From contig OW799237.1 in assembly GCA_941918925.1 (NCBI GenBank), positions 14,241,201 through 14,305,200 of the forward strand: 64,000 nt of DNA, written 5' to 3'. The position numbers and the translations under genes were made by a program. The number at the start of each line of letters is the position of its first letter. Positions within the stretch are counted from its first letter, which is position 1. The notes under the pieces were generated by a model. It had not been told where the DNA came from, made no database searches, and saw nothing but the letters and a program-made list of their open reading frames with translations. This document shows positions 45,898 through 56,444 of this stretch, one piece after another. The DNA is from Phyto melanocephala (taxonomy: Eukaryota; Arthropoda; Insecta; Diptera; Rhinophoridae).

Positions 45898-47274
45898 CTC
45901 GTAGTCAGTGATGCGAAATTTTCTTAACAAATCCCGCTAAATGTAGCCTTAAAATCGCTATAAAAACCTAGATTTGTTACTAAGTCAAAATTTTAGCGAT
46001 AAATAGCTAACATTTTTCATATATTGCAAAATTGGTTTAAAACTGTAAAGATAAGTCGTTAAACTTTGTTAAAAATTGTTAAGGGGACTTATACTCAAGA
46101 AATTAAAATACAAACAGAAGAATTTTGACGGCAAGGTAGGGGGTAAAGTGTTTAGTACTCGACAACCTGAACTTAACATTTTATTGTTTCTTTTACTACT
46201 TTTGGAAATTATTTCTCATCTTCACAAAAATTTTCTCATTTTTTCATAAGTTCATTTTCGTAATAAAATCTTTCTAAAACGTTTTTTATAATCAAATAAA
46301 TTTAAATTGTAGACATTTAAGAATACTGACAAATTATTTCGATATTAGCCGAATGGAATGCATTTTCGCAACCAGCTACGATTCCATCATCAGCACTTTT
46401 TATCGGTATTATTAGGTCTGTCTGCGTACACATATTTTGCATCATTTTATGCAAAATGTTACAAAATCTTGCAAAATGTTGTCTGCGTACTCAAAATCTC
46501 TTGCAGCGAGAGAGCAAAAAAGAAAATTTTTTGACAGTTGGAAGTTGAGAACTTGCAAAATGTTGTTGTTTCTTCTTGCAAGATTTTGCAACTAGTTTGA
46601 ACAGCTGTTTTTATTTACTAATTATGAAAAAATTTTTTGTGAAACGAAAATAAAAATTGAATTTTAACAAATGCAGAGGTAAGTAGTTAGAATTGTGCTG
46701 ATTTTTAACGTTTATAAAATATTATAATAAACAATATTTTACTTCATGCTAGAAACGTCCAAATATACAGTGTGACCGTAATGTAAGTGGATTGGAGATG
46801 GCAGAACCGATAAAATTAGCATTTTTTAATTTACCGCGAGAATTCACTTTCGCGTACACATATGCTAAAACTCTTTTGCTTTGTAATTTCAATTGTTTAC
46901 ACACCGATCAGCTGTTTTCTTGCAAAATTTTACTGGATACTGTCTGCGTACTTTTTGATATATTTTTAGCCGCCAGAGTAAAATTGGTCTTACTCTCCCA
47001 AACAAATTTACTGAGCATTTGCTACTGGAAAAGTACGCAGACAGACCTATTATAACATCATAGAACACATTACAATTTTTGTTTTGATTTTATATGTATG
47101 CTTTAACTCCAGCTGTACTTACGAAGAGGCGAGCATTAGTATTAGTAAAGGGTGGGCCAGTCAAAATCGCTAGACTTCTCGCTAATAGCTAAAACATATT
47201 TTTGACCGCTAAACTGGTTTTGACATCGCTAGATTTGAGGGGAAAATAGCTGAATTTCCATCACTGCCCGTAGT
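45898..47274. mobile_element. hAT-type non-autonomous element, second copy of family
   Basis: The element spans 45906-47266: ends CAGTGATGCGAAATTTTC and the reverse complement of CAGTGATGGAAATTCAGC. The flanks are ctcgtagt (45898-45905) and cccgtagt (47267-47274), an 8-bp target duplication with one mismatch. Subterminal 'atcgctagatttg', 'gctaatagctaaaa' and 'agcgataaatagcta' motifs match those in 18556-19875. No transposase. A separate MITE (46413-47049) is nested in it. Confidence 0.8.
46413..47049. mobile_element. MITE with TAGGTCTGTCTGCGTAC ends
   Basis: The 17-bp ends TAGGTCTGTCTGCGTAC / GTACGCAGACAGACCTA are perfect inverted repeats and are flanked on both sides by TTAT (46409-46412, 47050-47053). 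Two further copies of the core TGTCTGCGTAC occur inside (about 46477 and 46939), close to the ends, as expected of transposase binding sites. The 87-codon frame at 46792-47055 runs into the terminal repeat and shows no domain. Superfamily undetermined. Confidence 0.8.
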
Positions 47275-47307
47275 ATGTTGTTTACGTTATTGTATACATC
47301 TTATTAA

Positions 47308-48037
47308 AAACAAGTAACAGTGCTATATTCGGCCGTGCCGAATCTTATATACCCTTCACAGCGTGTAGTCATGTAATAACAATTGTTTGTATCACCATTC
47401 ATCCCATATAAAATACGTGCATACGTACACGTTAGAATAAATGTGGCATCGAATCCCAGCTGAGCCAAAAAAATTTTATTTTATTTTATTTAATATATTA
47501 TTTATATTTTATTATTTTTTTTTATATTTTTTTTCTAAAAAAATTTTTTAAAAAAATTTAAAAAATTGTTTTTTTCTAATTTTTTTTTTTAGGTTTTTTT
47601 ATTATTTTTTTCTTATTTTTAATATTTTTTTTTTGTAATTTTTTTTGTTTGGTATGTTTTTTACATGTATCTATGTATGTATGTTGTTGTTGTAATTGTG
47701 AAAAAAACGAGGTGGTCGTGGTTTTTTGCTCATATCTCAGAAAGTTATGGGGCGATTGTGCTGAATTTCAATAGCGATTCATTCCTGGATATTTCCAAGA
47801 GATTGATACCATATACAGATCTGAGGAACATATAGTTGCTTCTAAAAGTTGATTTCAACCAACACACGGACAGGCGGGCAGACGGACAGACGGATAGACG
47901 GTCAGGGCTTAATCGACTCCCCTATTCATAAGCTTTCAGAAAATATATACTTTATGGGGTCGGAAATGAAAATTGTAGAAATTACAAACGGAATGACAAA
48001 GCTATATATACCCTTGTGCACCACAGGTGAAGGGTAT
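47308..48037 (-). repeat. INE-1-like element, near complete
   Basis: Very similar to 22304-23011: minus-strand start TATACCCTTCACCTGTGG, then 'tttccgaccccataaagtat', 'gtctgtccgtctgcccgcc', central A/T-rich microsatellite (47476-47650, here T-rich on +), and the hairpin ATTCGGCACGGCCGAAT at the far end. Similarity to the copy at 22304 suggests recent activity. Non-coding. Confidence 0.75.
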
Positions 48038-48810
48038 AAAAAGACAAGTAAATGAGCTTGATACTTGGCTAGAACGAATTCTATTCATCCGTCACTAAAT
48101 TTTAAAAGCAATTTTTTATTAGAAAAAATTTAAAAATATTTGTAATATTTGTATATAATTTACGTATTTTTTTATCTGATTTTAAATATTAAAATTTCTA
48201 AGAATATTTTGTGCTAATATTTGGAAACTTTACTGATAACAATGATCTAAGCACTTATAAAAGCTAGTATTAACTAACGGATTTAACTGTTGTAATTTTT
48301 AATGTGGAGGTGGTCTAATTTGGGAACTACCCCAATATTTTCCCATACTTCTCTAGGAAAGTTTACTATGTTTCATGATAAGATAATTAAAATTCGCTTT
48401 TATTTTTTTTTTTATCAAAATATGATCTTAAATTATGAATAGGTAACAACTAATAAATGGCGAAAAAATATCTCTTCACCCTCTCTTGTCATTTTTAAAT
48501 ACAATCATTCATTCATTGATTTATTTTCTTGTTGTTGTTGCGCGTAATTCTTTATTTGTTTGTTTTATAAAAATAATTTAATAAAAAGTACTTCACAAAC
48601 ATTTATTGACCCTCTTCAGACTCGTATCGCAGGTAAAAGATTTTGAACTTATTCAAAATTCTGATTGATTTTTATTTAACAATTTTATTATTCTCACTGT
48701 CTGCGTAAAACCGCCAACAAAATTACCACATTAACAATCCACTTGTTGATAACAAATACATATCAACAATTTATGATGTAGTTAGTTTTTTTTGTATTTT
48801 TGAACAAATT
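48038..48810. other. Upstream region of the PGRP gene
   Basis: GATA-type words occur at 48232-48237 (tgataac), 48378-48387 (gataagataa) and 48747-48752 (gataac). GATA factors drive several fly gut and fat-body immune genes, but no experiment is implied here. No clear NF-kB site was found; 'gggaactacccc' near 48320 is only a loose match. Confidence 0.3.
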
Positions 48811-48813
48811 ATC

Positions 48814-48848
48814 TATATAAGCTTTTAGGAAACGTTAGAATGTCACTA
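48814..48848 (+). promoter_or_regulatory. TATA box and initiator of the PGRP gene
   Basis: TATATAA at 48814-48820 is followed at the right distance by TCACTAG, whose A at 48845 lies 31 bases downstream. That predicts a very short 5' leader of about 28 bases before the ATG at 48874. Inferred from spacing and consensus only. Confidence 0.6.
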
Positions 48849-48873
48849 GTTTTCTTTAGATTTTCTCTACAAA

Positions 48874-49449
48874 ATGTTGTCCAAAATTGTGTGTGGCCTT
48901 TTTACCATTATCGTGTGTGCTCAAGCCGTTTGTAGTATAAGGATTATCTCCAAATCGGAGTGGGGTGGCGCTGCTGCTACTAGTAAAAGTTATTTGGCTA
49001 ATGGTTTGTCCTATGCTATTATTCATCACACTGCTGGTGCTTATTGCTCTACCCAGTCTGCCTGTATTCAACAATTGAAAAACATTCAACATTATCACCA
49101 GAAGAGCTTGGGCTGGAATGATATTGGCTACAATTTCTTGATCGGTGGTGATGGCAATATTTATGAAGGACGTGGTTGGAATGTGTTGGGCGCTCATGCC
49201 CTCAACTGGAATTCCAAGTCTATTGGTATTTCCTTCATGGGCAACTACAATAATAATAAACCCACTGCTGCTCAAATTACCACTGCCAAAAACTTTTTGA
49301 ACGAGGCCGTTTCACGTGGTCAAATTAAGTTCGACTATATTTTGCATGGTCATAGACAAGTTGGCTCAACTGAGTGCCCGGGCAACAACTTGTACAATGA
49401 AATTCAAAAATGGAAAAACTGGAAGCCTTTAAATGTTGACTTTTTATAA
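48874..49449 (+). CDS. PGRP-SC: Secreted peptidoglycan recognition protein, SC type (N-acetylmuramoyl-L-alanine amidase)
   Basis: An intact, intronless 191-residue protein. Residues 1-20 are a signal peptide (hydrophobic core IVCGLFTIIVCAQA). The PGRP/amidase_2 domain runs from about 22 to 183. Zinc ligands typical of active amidases are present: His51 (IIHHTAG), His160 (GHRQV) and Cys168 (TECPG), with catalytic Tyr86 (GWNDIGYNF). The Cys58-Cys64 pair is the conserved disulfide. By family knowledge the enzyme cuts the lactylamide bond between muramic acid and the stem peptide, and in flies SC proteins scavenge peptidoglycan in gut and fat body, damping the IMD pathway. Length fits Drosophila SC1/SC2 (about 185). 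The ATG has an 'aaa' before it, and the TATA box is 60 bp upstream. I cannot assign the exact paralogue (SC1 or SC2). Confidence 0.95.
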   Translation: MLSKIVCGLFTIIVCAQAVCSIRIISKSEWGGAAATSKSYLANGLSYAIIHHTAGAYCSTQSACIQQLKNIQHYHQKSLGWNDIGYNFLIGGDGNIYEGRGWNVLGAHALNWNSKSIGISFMGNYNNNKPTAAQITTAKNFLNEAVSRGQIKFDYILHGHRQVGSTECPGNNLYNEIQKWKNWKPLNVDFL

Positions 49450-49464
49450 AGATTGTAATATTTC

Positions 49465-49525
49465 ATTAAAGTATTTTAGTTTAAAACAAATATTAAAGTG
49501 TTTTATTGTAAAGACAACAATAAAA
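49465..49525 (+). terminator. Polyadenylation signals of the PGRP gene
   Basis: ATTAAA at 49465-49470 and AATAAA near 49519-49524 lie 16 and 70 bases after the stop codon; either could serve. Choice between them is not decidable from sequence. Confidence 0.5.
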
Positions 49526-49562
49526 GTTCAGCCAATTTAAGGACATTCATATAAACAATTAG

Positions 49563-50063
49563 TCTAAGGTCACACACGACTTTTATAGTTGGGCAATTCT
49601 TGAGTTTATAGATGTTTTTACTGTTCAAGGTGAGGGGAACAAAGAGGGAAAAATTATTGCCGGTACTAGGTTATTTGGAGCAATTTTTTTTGTTGAATAT
49701 TTCACATTTCTTTTTATTCGGTGTTTCGCTTCTTGGCGTGTAAGTAATTAAAAATTTGAATTAAAAACGTCACAAATTAAACGTTTAAAATATTTAAAAA
49801 TAAAAAACACAACAAAAATATTTTAGTGAAAACATTTTAATTAGAAGCGTTAAATAAAATCAATTATATTATTTAATGTATGTTTTTATTTTTCTTATTG
49901 CTATTTACGGCTAAAGCACAAATGTCAAATTGTAAGAAAATACATAAAATAAAACAAAGCAGAAAAATCGCCAAAGAAATTGTCGTGTGTGAACATAAAA
50001 GCAAGTTCAAAAGAAAATATGGAAAAAGTTGGGCAATTAAAATGGTCGTGTGTGACCTTCGAC
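49563..50063. mobile_element. MITE with AAGGTCACACACGAC ends
   Basis: A perfect 15-bp inverted repeat, AAGGTCACACACGAC (from 49566) and GTCGTGTGTGACCTT (to 50059), extends outward as AGTCt/gAAGG on both sides. An internal copy 'gtcgtgtgtgaacataaaagc' lies at about 49982, and 'gttgggcaatt' occurs at both ends. Non-coding, about 500 bp. It begins about 115 bp after the PGRP stop, so it lies in or just past the 3' UTR. Confidence 0.75.
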
Positions 50064-51545
50064 TTAGTAAAGCGTTGCCCGAGAAGCAAATGCTAATACC
50101 TAATATTGGGAATTTTAAAATATTGAAATGAAAAAGTTCAAACAAACAAATTCCTTTTGCAAAAAAACTCCTCAAAAATAGTTAAATTCACAACCTTAAT
50201 AACTTAAGTGTATATTTTATATATTGGAATCTATAATAACAAAAAAACATAGCATGATATATAGGATATATTAAAGGACTTATAAAAGCACAAAGAAATA
50301 GTAAGGTTAACAACCTATTGTACTAAATATGTAACAAATTCAGCAAATATTGTTTTTCTATAAAAGTTAAATTTAAAGTAAGTAATGTAGCATAGCAGAG
50401 TTTAAAACCTATTCTGAGCACTCACCTTAGCGAAAGAAAATGTTCCCCACACAAAATGCTATCTAATTGTCAAAAATTGTCTGACTGAACAAACACAAAC
50501 ACACGTTTGTTTACATTTTTTTTATTGCAAATTATGCAAGTCACACTTTAATTAAAGAATTTTAACGTTTTTTTTCACAAATTTAAATATATTTATACAT
50601 TTTGCTCATCATTAAGTACACGAAATAAAGTTGCACTATCCTTAAAATATTTTTCTCTACACACCGCGCAGGAAGGCATTTTTTTACAAAAACTTTTACA
50701 ATTTGTTAGTTGTTTAACTTAAACACAAATTTTTTATGTTTTTTTAATTTTTAAACAATTAACACAAATGTACATATGTACATACATATATTTATTTTGA
50801 ATTCAATCTGATTTTTTCCATAGAAATTAAATTTTTTCACTTTTTAAACATTTATTAAAATTTTCCGGCAAACCAATATAAACACACATAAAAACACAAA
50901 TTTTGACATTATGTTCTTAAACTTCGTTCACAGCTGTTGAACAGCTGGTCTAAAGAGTTCGCCTGATATGAATTCGCTTTGCTACAGTTTTCGAAATTTT
51001 AACTAACTTAATTCGAACTTCTCTAATAAAGCTCTGCCTATTTTTCCAATTTTTGTGTATTTTAAACTTTTAATAATAAATTTATATACACTGGGCCATT
51101 TCAAAGTGGTTGCATATCAGTCATATTTGTACTATTTTATATTATTTCCTATGTATAAGACTCTGTTTATGTCATATCTTTAACCATACGGTGTCTCAGA
51201 GAGAATTTCTTCGCTTCTCACCTCTCAGAGAGAATATTTTCTGTTTTCTTCTTTCCTGTATACATACAATAACAGCGTCCATAATTTGTTAACAAAAGGT
51301 GTTCAAAGTCACTAGTCATATTAATATGAATTATATGACATAGTACAATATGAGAGTCTACTTTGAACTGGCCTACTAAATTTTTCTTTATAGTAAACAC
51401 ATTTTGAAGATGTAAATGTGACTTTCATGCATCGGTTTTGTCTTCATAAAATAAAATATTTTAAAAAAATTGTTTCTTATAACACAAACACTGTATATGG
51501 GTTAGGGAAATACGAAAAGATAATTAAGTGATCCCTTAAAAAAAT
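50064..51545. other. Intergenic, no gene seen
   Basis: A/T-rich. 'tatgaattcgctttgctac' near 50967-50987 echoes 'tatgaattcgccttgccc' near 4300, hinting at a dispersed repeat with undefined ends. No gene could be supported. Confidence 0.35.
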
Positions 51546-51730
51546 TAATGGGTCGATTATGAATAGCAACCGAACCTTAGTTACGTTGCCAGTTGCCAAA
51601 AAAGGCATTAAAGATGGCAACTGGCAACTAACAACTGTCAATTTCATATGAAAATTTGGCAACCGAAAAATTGTAGTTGCTAGCTGGCAACGCAACTAAA
51701 GTTCGGTTGCTATCCATAATCGACCCATAA
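51546..51730. mobile_element. Palindromic MITE with TAA duplication (Harbinger-like)
   Basis: The element 51549-51727 has about 42-bp inverted ends (TGGGTCGATTATGAATAGCA at left, reverse complement at right) and is flanked by TAA on both sides. A 3-bp TAA/TTA duplication fits the PIF/Harbinger superfamily. The inner part has a second small palindrome (gttgccagttgcc / ggcaactggcaac). Non-coding. Confidence 0.75.
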
Positions 51731-52045
51731 ATAAGAACAACAAAAAAGTCCCATCAATAACAATTCTGACAGCAATATTCAGGGATCGAAAATGTACATC
51801 TGTATTAAAAAGTTTTGTAGGGGAAGAAAAATGGAAGAGCGTAATACACTAAAGTCCTGGGCCAAAAAATGTTTAAACCATAGAAATTTTTGGAAAATTT
51901 TTAAATATTTTTAGTTTTGAGACTTTTAACTATTTTAAATGTTTGAACAAATTTCGAACATACGTTCGAATTTCGATTTCTGTTAATTTTTAGTTTGTTC
52001 TTTTACAAAAATTTAAGGTTTGGGATCCAGAATTTAAAAAATTAT

Positions 52046-54024
52046 CACCCCAATTCTAAATAACAATTCCCTGGGAATTATTTCCCTATTCCCTGTTCCC
52101 CTATTCTAAATAACTTCTCCCGGGGAAATTTGTTCCCTTTCCCTTTTCCCTTATTCTAAATGAACTTCGAAATTGGGAAATTGTTCCCTGGGAAAAAAGT
52201 AGGTATTATGAAAGGTAATTAAAGGGAGAATGTAATAACAATTTTTGGGAAAAAATCCGCCAACAAATTCAAAGGGAGTTGTGACAAAAATGTAAGTATT
52301 TAATATTTTTTTTTAAAAATTGTGATAAATATTGTAATTTATTGTTACTTTTAGGATAAAAACAACAAACAGGAAGCAGAATAATGAATTGTTTTTTAGT
52401 TTTAAAATAATTTTAATTTTTATTTATCTTTTTTTTAATTTTTGAAGTTTTTAAATTTTTTTAATAAAATGTTATATTTATTTAAAAAATGTATATACAT
52501 AAATAAGAAATGGCTTTATTACAGAAATTTATTAGAGATTATTCGCAATATTTTTTCTAATATTTTTCTATTATATTTTCTAATATTTTAGGCAATGGAT
52601 AAATATTGTGGTGAGTCTAAGGATACCACATCATTATCCTAAACGCTCTGACAATCTAAATTTTCTACATCGTGTACTGTAGTATTGTTATGTTATGCAA
52701 CGAACAGCAAAAATTTGTTATTTTAGCAGCTTTTTTTGGAGCGTAGTGAAGCTGTCTAGCACCAAGAATGCACCTCCATCAATTTTTAAAACACCATTAG
52801 TGCGTTCAACCACATTTCGACACTTGGAGTGAATTTCATTAAATTTAATTTCAACAGACGTCTTATAGATGTCCACAGGATATCTATAAGACGTTAAAAG
52901 TCACGGTTCAAGTGAATATCCTGCGTCTGCTAAAAAAAATGCAGTTTTAATTTATGAATTGTCTGTTATCATTCAAAACTTTACCAAGAAGCCAATAATT
53001 GCTGCCACCTCTAAGTTATTCTTGCTCAAGGTGAGTACGCAATTCGCCAGAATTCCAAATAAAGGAATCGTTACACGCTCCAGGATGTAAGGCATCAACG
53101 TACTGAATCGTCAGCTCATGATCACAGACCTGTAATTTTTTTATTAAAAATTAATTATTGATAATTTAAAACAAAAGAAATACTTTACCAGCATTACATT
53201 CAAATTATAGTATTCCTTCGTGTTGTAGTAAAGATGCTTGTTCTTAGGAGGAGAAATAATGCGGTCATGCGATCCGTCAACACATCCTATAATGCTTGGA
53301 ATACCATACTTTACATAAAAAGCTAACGCAATTTGCCGTTTTTGCACTTCAGTTTTACAAAAAGTTATCTACATTGGGCGTAAATGCTCCTCAAATATAT
53401 AAATAACTTCTGCCAGAACTTTGCTAAGACTACACTGATCCACAGACACACCGCAATCTTTACCTATACCCGTTTGGTACCAACCTTCAGCAAAGAAGCG
53501 TAAAATCTCACTTAATTTCACGATTGGAGAAATTGCAAACGACTTACCTTTGGGCTGAACACGTCCAACATATATTTGAACGCCGATTTATTTACTCTGT
53601 ATTATTTTTCATACCTTCCAAAAGTAAAATTTACTTACAAAATGTGCGGCAACTCAAGTGGGTTGCTGGCGTCACGTAGCATTCTCCTTTCTACCCTTTG
53701 CTTATTCTTGTCAGATTGATATGCTTTCGAGTTTTTTGCTTCAGCTATTATTATCAACGCTACACTAAACATTTTTATTCACTTTAAACAATTTCTTTTT
53801 TATTATTTACGAGTATTCACTTTTTACGCTTAATATTTCTAAAAATTATTAGCAAATATTTTGTCAAAACAAAAGCGCAAAAGCAAACAGCTGACTTCGA
53901 AAATGTAAAATTCTCTCTCCCTTGTTATTCCCTTCCCCGACTGTTTAGAATAGGGGAATTTTATTCGCGGGAAAAATGAATTCCCAGGGAATTCAATTCC
54001 CTGGGAATATTTAGAATTGGGGTG
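52046..54024 (-). mobile_element. PIF/Harbinger DNA transposon, full length
   Basis: Ends CACCCCAATTCTAAATA and the reverse complement TTTAGAATTGGGGTG. Subterminal 'ccctgggaatt' and 'cccctattctaaa' motifs are repeated at both ends. TAT occurs on both outer flanks (52043-52045, 54025-54027). Length 1979 bp. The minus strand carries a Harbinger nuclease gene with introns (52710-53772), now broken. The arrangement is complete from end to end, so this was once an autonomous or near-autonomous copy. Confidence 0.85.
52710..53772 (-). pseudogene. Harbinger-type transposase (nuclease), decayed
   Basis: It starts MFSVALIIIAEAKNSKAYQS at 53772, followed by an Arg-rich stretch ending LPHIL. Then come KLSEILRFFAEGWYQTGIGK and a stop after HLRPM. 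The next frame, from about 53350, gives YGIPSIIGCVDGSH with the first catalytic Asp. An intron follows (splice acceptor near 53133). VDALHPGACNDSFIW gives the second Asp and its neighbours. After another intron comes ADAGYSLEP, a stop where Trp is expected, LLTSYRYP, and CRNVVERTNGVLK with the catalytic Glu (about 52790). This is the Harbinger D-D-E order. Decay: a stop after HLRPM, a stop after the second block, and the Trp-to-stop change. Confidence 0.8.
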
Positions 54025-55384
54025 TATGTATAAATAAATTTTTTTATACAGTCGAAATTCTAGTTCGAATTATCCGTGCATTTTATATAGATTTTTATGA
54101 GAATCCTAAGAATTTAGATCACATTCAAATGCCGCAATTTACATCCCGATTATTTTAAATTAAAATGGAGAAAAATATTATCTATGTTTAACGAAGTTTC
54201 CACATAACAAAATGATTTTCTGATCCGTCCAATCTATGCATACTCATTATCGTTAAGATTGACAGTACTTAAATATTTTTTTTATAATCCGCAATTTTTT
54301 GATTTGATATATTCAAATTTTTTAAAAATTATCAAAAATCGAAAATTCGAACATAAGTTCGAAATTTTTCGAAAACTGAAATTATATAATTAAACTCATA
54401 AAAATCAAAAATATTTAAAAATTTTGTTAAAATTTCTACGTTTTACGAATTTTAAACTTAATTTTCTCTTATTTCTGCTGTTTTTTAACAAATAAAACTA
54501 ATTTTTAAATTGTTTTTTTTTATATGCCACAAATTTCTAATAAGTCATCAAAGCTTTTTTCATAAAAAAGCCTTAAAATTAAACTATTAAAATTTGTGGT
54601 TTGTTTTTATTTTTATTTTTTTTTTTAATTATTATTATTATTGTTTTTATTTAAAAACTATAATATTCGAATATTTATTTGTTGTTTGTGTGTATTTTAT
54701 GTTGGTGTCATTTTACATACAATAATAATAATAATATATTCATAATATAATAATAATGATAATTATATTTCTTTTTTCATATTTTCTTTTCATAAAAAGT
54801 CTTATTAGTTAATGATATAAGTATAAATAGTTTTATTATATGTGTATAGTAAAAGAAATTTATTCATAAACAGAAATAATATAAGTAAAAGAGAGAAAAA
54901 TAATATCAATTCACAATAGTTTAAACAGAAAAAAAAGTTATATGTATTTATATAGAGTGTAAAACTACTAGAATTTTTTAAATAAAAATTTAGGGAAACG
55001 TATAACTCAACTAGTTTTTGCTACTCAACAGGACTTATAATTTATATGAACTATAAAAATTGGTTAAAAATAGAAAAGTTTTCAATTAATTTTTTCAAAG
55101 TTAATTTTATTTAATTTTAGAAACAACTACTTGCATTTTTTTTTTTTTTTTTTTATATTTTTATGCATAAATTTTGTAATTTGTGTTACTGAAATGGATT
55201 TTTTTGCATGGGGTTTATTTTTCGTTCAAACAATTTTCAATAATAAATTTATTGTTTTTTTTTTTGTATAACATAATAATGATATAATAGAGAAATTCAC
55301 TTCACCGGGTTCCCGTTTTACGAAATTGCAAAAAATGCAAAACAGATTTGAAACACAAAAGCAATTTTTAATTTTGCACTACCT
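54025..55384. other. AT-rich intergenic, no gene seen
   Basis: Extremely A/T-rich with (TTA)n/(ATA)n runs near 54630 and 54720. No coding region. Confidence 0.45.
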
Positions 55385-55505
55385 CTTACCTACAGCGTAA
55401 GTATTAAGCTACACAACATGTTTTTTGCCGAAGATAGCGTCGTAATTCGTCGACGGTTGAAGTATCCAAAGACAGCAGCAAGGTCTACTTGTCTGTCGGC
55501 TTAGT

Positions 55506-55688
55506 TCACTGAATGTTTAACACCTTTCCACTTAAAGTACTGCTCATGTCAACAAAAGTATATTTATGCAATTTTGTATTTTCATTAGAGTAAAACCGGT
55601 GACGTGAATACCTTTTTTGTTTAGAATCAATAGTTGAAAAAAAACTAAAAACAATTAATAAACTAAATATCAGAATTACTGCTTTCAC
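55506..55688 (-). CDS. Possible small secreted peptide
   Basis: A 60-codon frame starts MKAVILIFSLLIVFSFFSTI, a convincing signal peptide, followed by a basic stretch with a dibasic KR (SKQKRYSRHRF) and a polar tail ending KVLNIQ. No known family is recognised. The same frame continues after a TGA and a TAG into LSLDTSTVDELRRYLRQ and a CC pair (to about 55420), in DNA clearly less A/T-rich than its surroundings, so the real gene model may be different (intron or frameshift). It lies about 750 bp downstream of the LAPTM4 stop on the same strand. No promoter was identified. It could be a neuropeptide-, immune- or reproductive-type secreted peptide, or chance. Confidence 0.3.
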   Translation of the reverse strand: MKAVILIFSLLIVFSFFSTIDSKQKRYSRHRFYSNENTKLHKYTFVDMSSTLSGKVLNIQ

Positions 55689-55699
55689 GCATTAATTAA

Positions 55700-56444
55700 A
55701 AAATATTGCCATGATCCTTTTTTGAAGCATTTTTTGTTGCTTTACTTTTAGAGATAAAAATCGAACGTATGTGCTTGTTTAGTAAAAAGAGAAGCACATT
55801 ATTCATAATTTTCTTTTATTCTGTAATTTTAATGTTCATTTATTTTTTTTTTTTTTTTTGTGTGGCCATTCATTTTTTATGTTTTCTTTATTTAGGAATA
55901 TTTTAAGTTTATAAATTTGATAATTTTCTTTTTAAAGATTGAAAAGATTTCTTATAAAAGGACCTGCATATTTAATTATTATTTTAGTTATGTTAAAGTG
56001 TTTTTGTTTTTGTTTTTGTTTTTGTTTTTTTTTTTTTTTTTTTTTTTGCCTAAATACTATAAATTTTTTTGTTTACAAACCAATCAAATTGTTTTTTGTT
56101 TTGAAATAAAGAAGGGATTTGCTATTGTTTAGATGATAAATGGTAGATCTTAATTTTCAAACTTCAATACAAAGTTCTTAATAATTTTGAACAAATTATC
56201 GAAAATTGCCCTTCACATTTAATTTCTGTTTGTCTTTAAAGAGTATCGAAAATTTGCCATCCATAATGACAAAAACTCCACATTTTTTAATGAAAAAAAT
56301 TTAAAAAAAACTAACATCATTTGAACCATAAAAGTATTCAACTAAACGTTCCTCATTTATCCTTCTAAACAATAACACATCACCTATCTTAATTTCTCGA
56401 CCACAACCCCCAAAAAGTTTACCTTAAAAAACATATAAACCTTT
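55700..56444. other. Region downstream of LAPTM4, probable 3' UTR part
   Basis: Contains (TTTTTG)n and a poly(T) run at 56000-56047. The first few hundred bases left of 56445 should include the LAPTM4 3' UTR; no decisive polyadenylation signal was chosen. Confidence 0.4.

Noticed and set aside
46792..47055. 87-codon ORF inside the TAGGTCTG MITE
   Set aside because: It runs through the terminal inverted repeat and has no transposase motif.
48317..48331. NF-kB site upstream of PGRP (gggaactacccc)
   Set aside because: Spacing and length do not fit the fly kB consensus, and it is about 550 bp from the gene.
48856..49275. 139-codon minus-strand ORF over the PGRP gene
   Set aside because: Shadow of the intact PGRP reading frame on the other strand.
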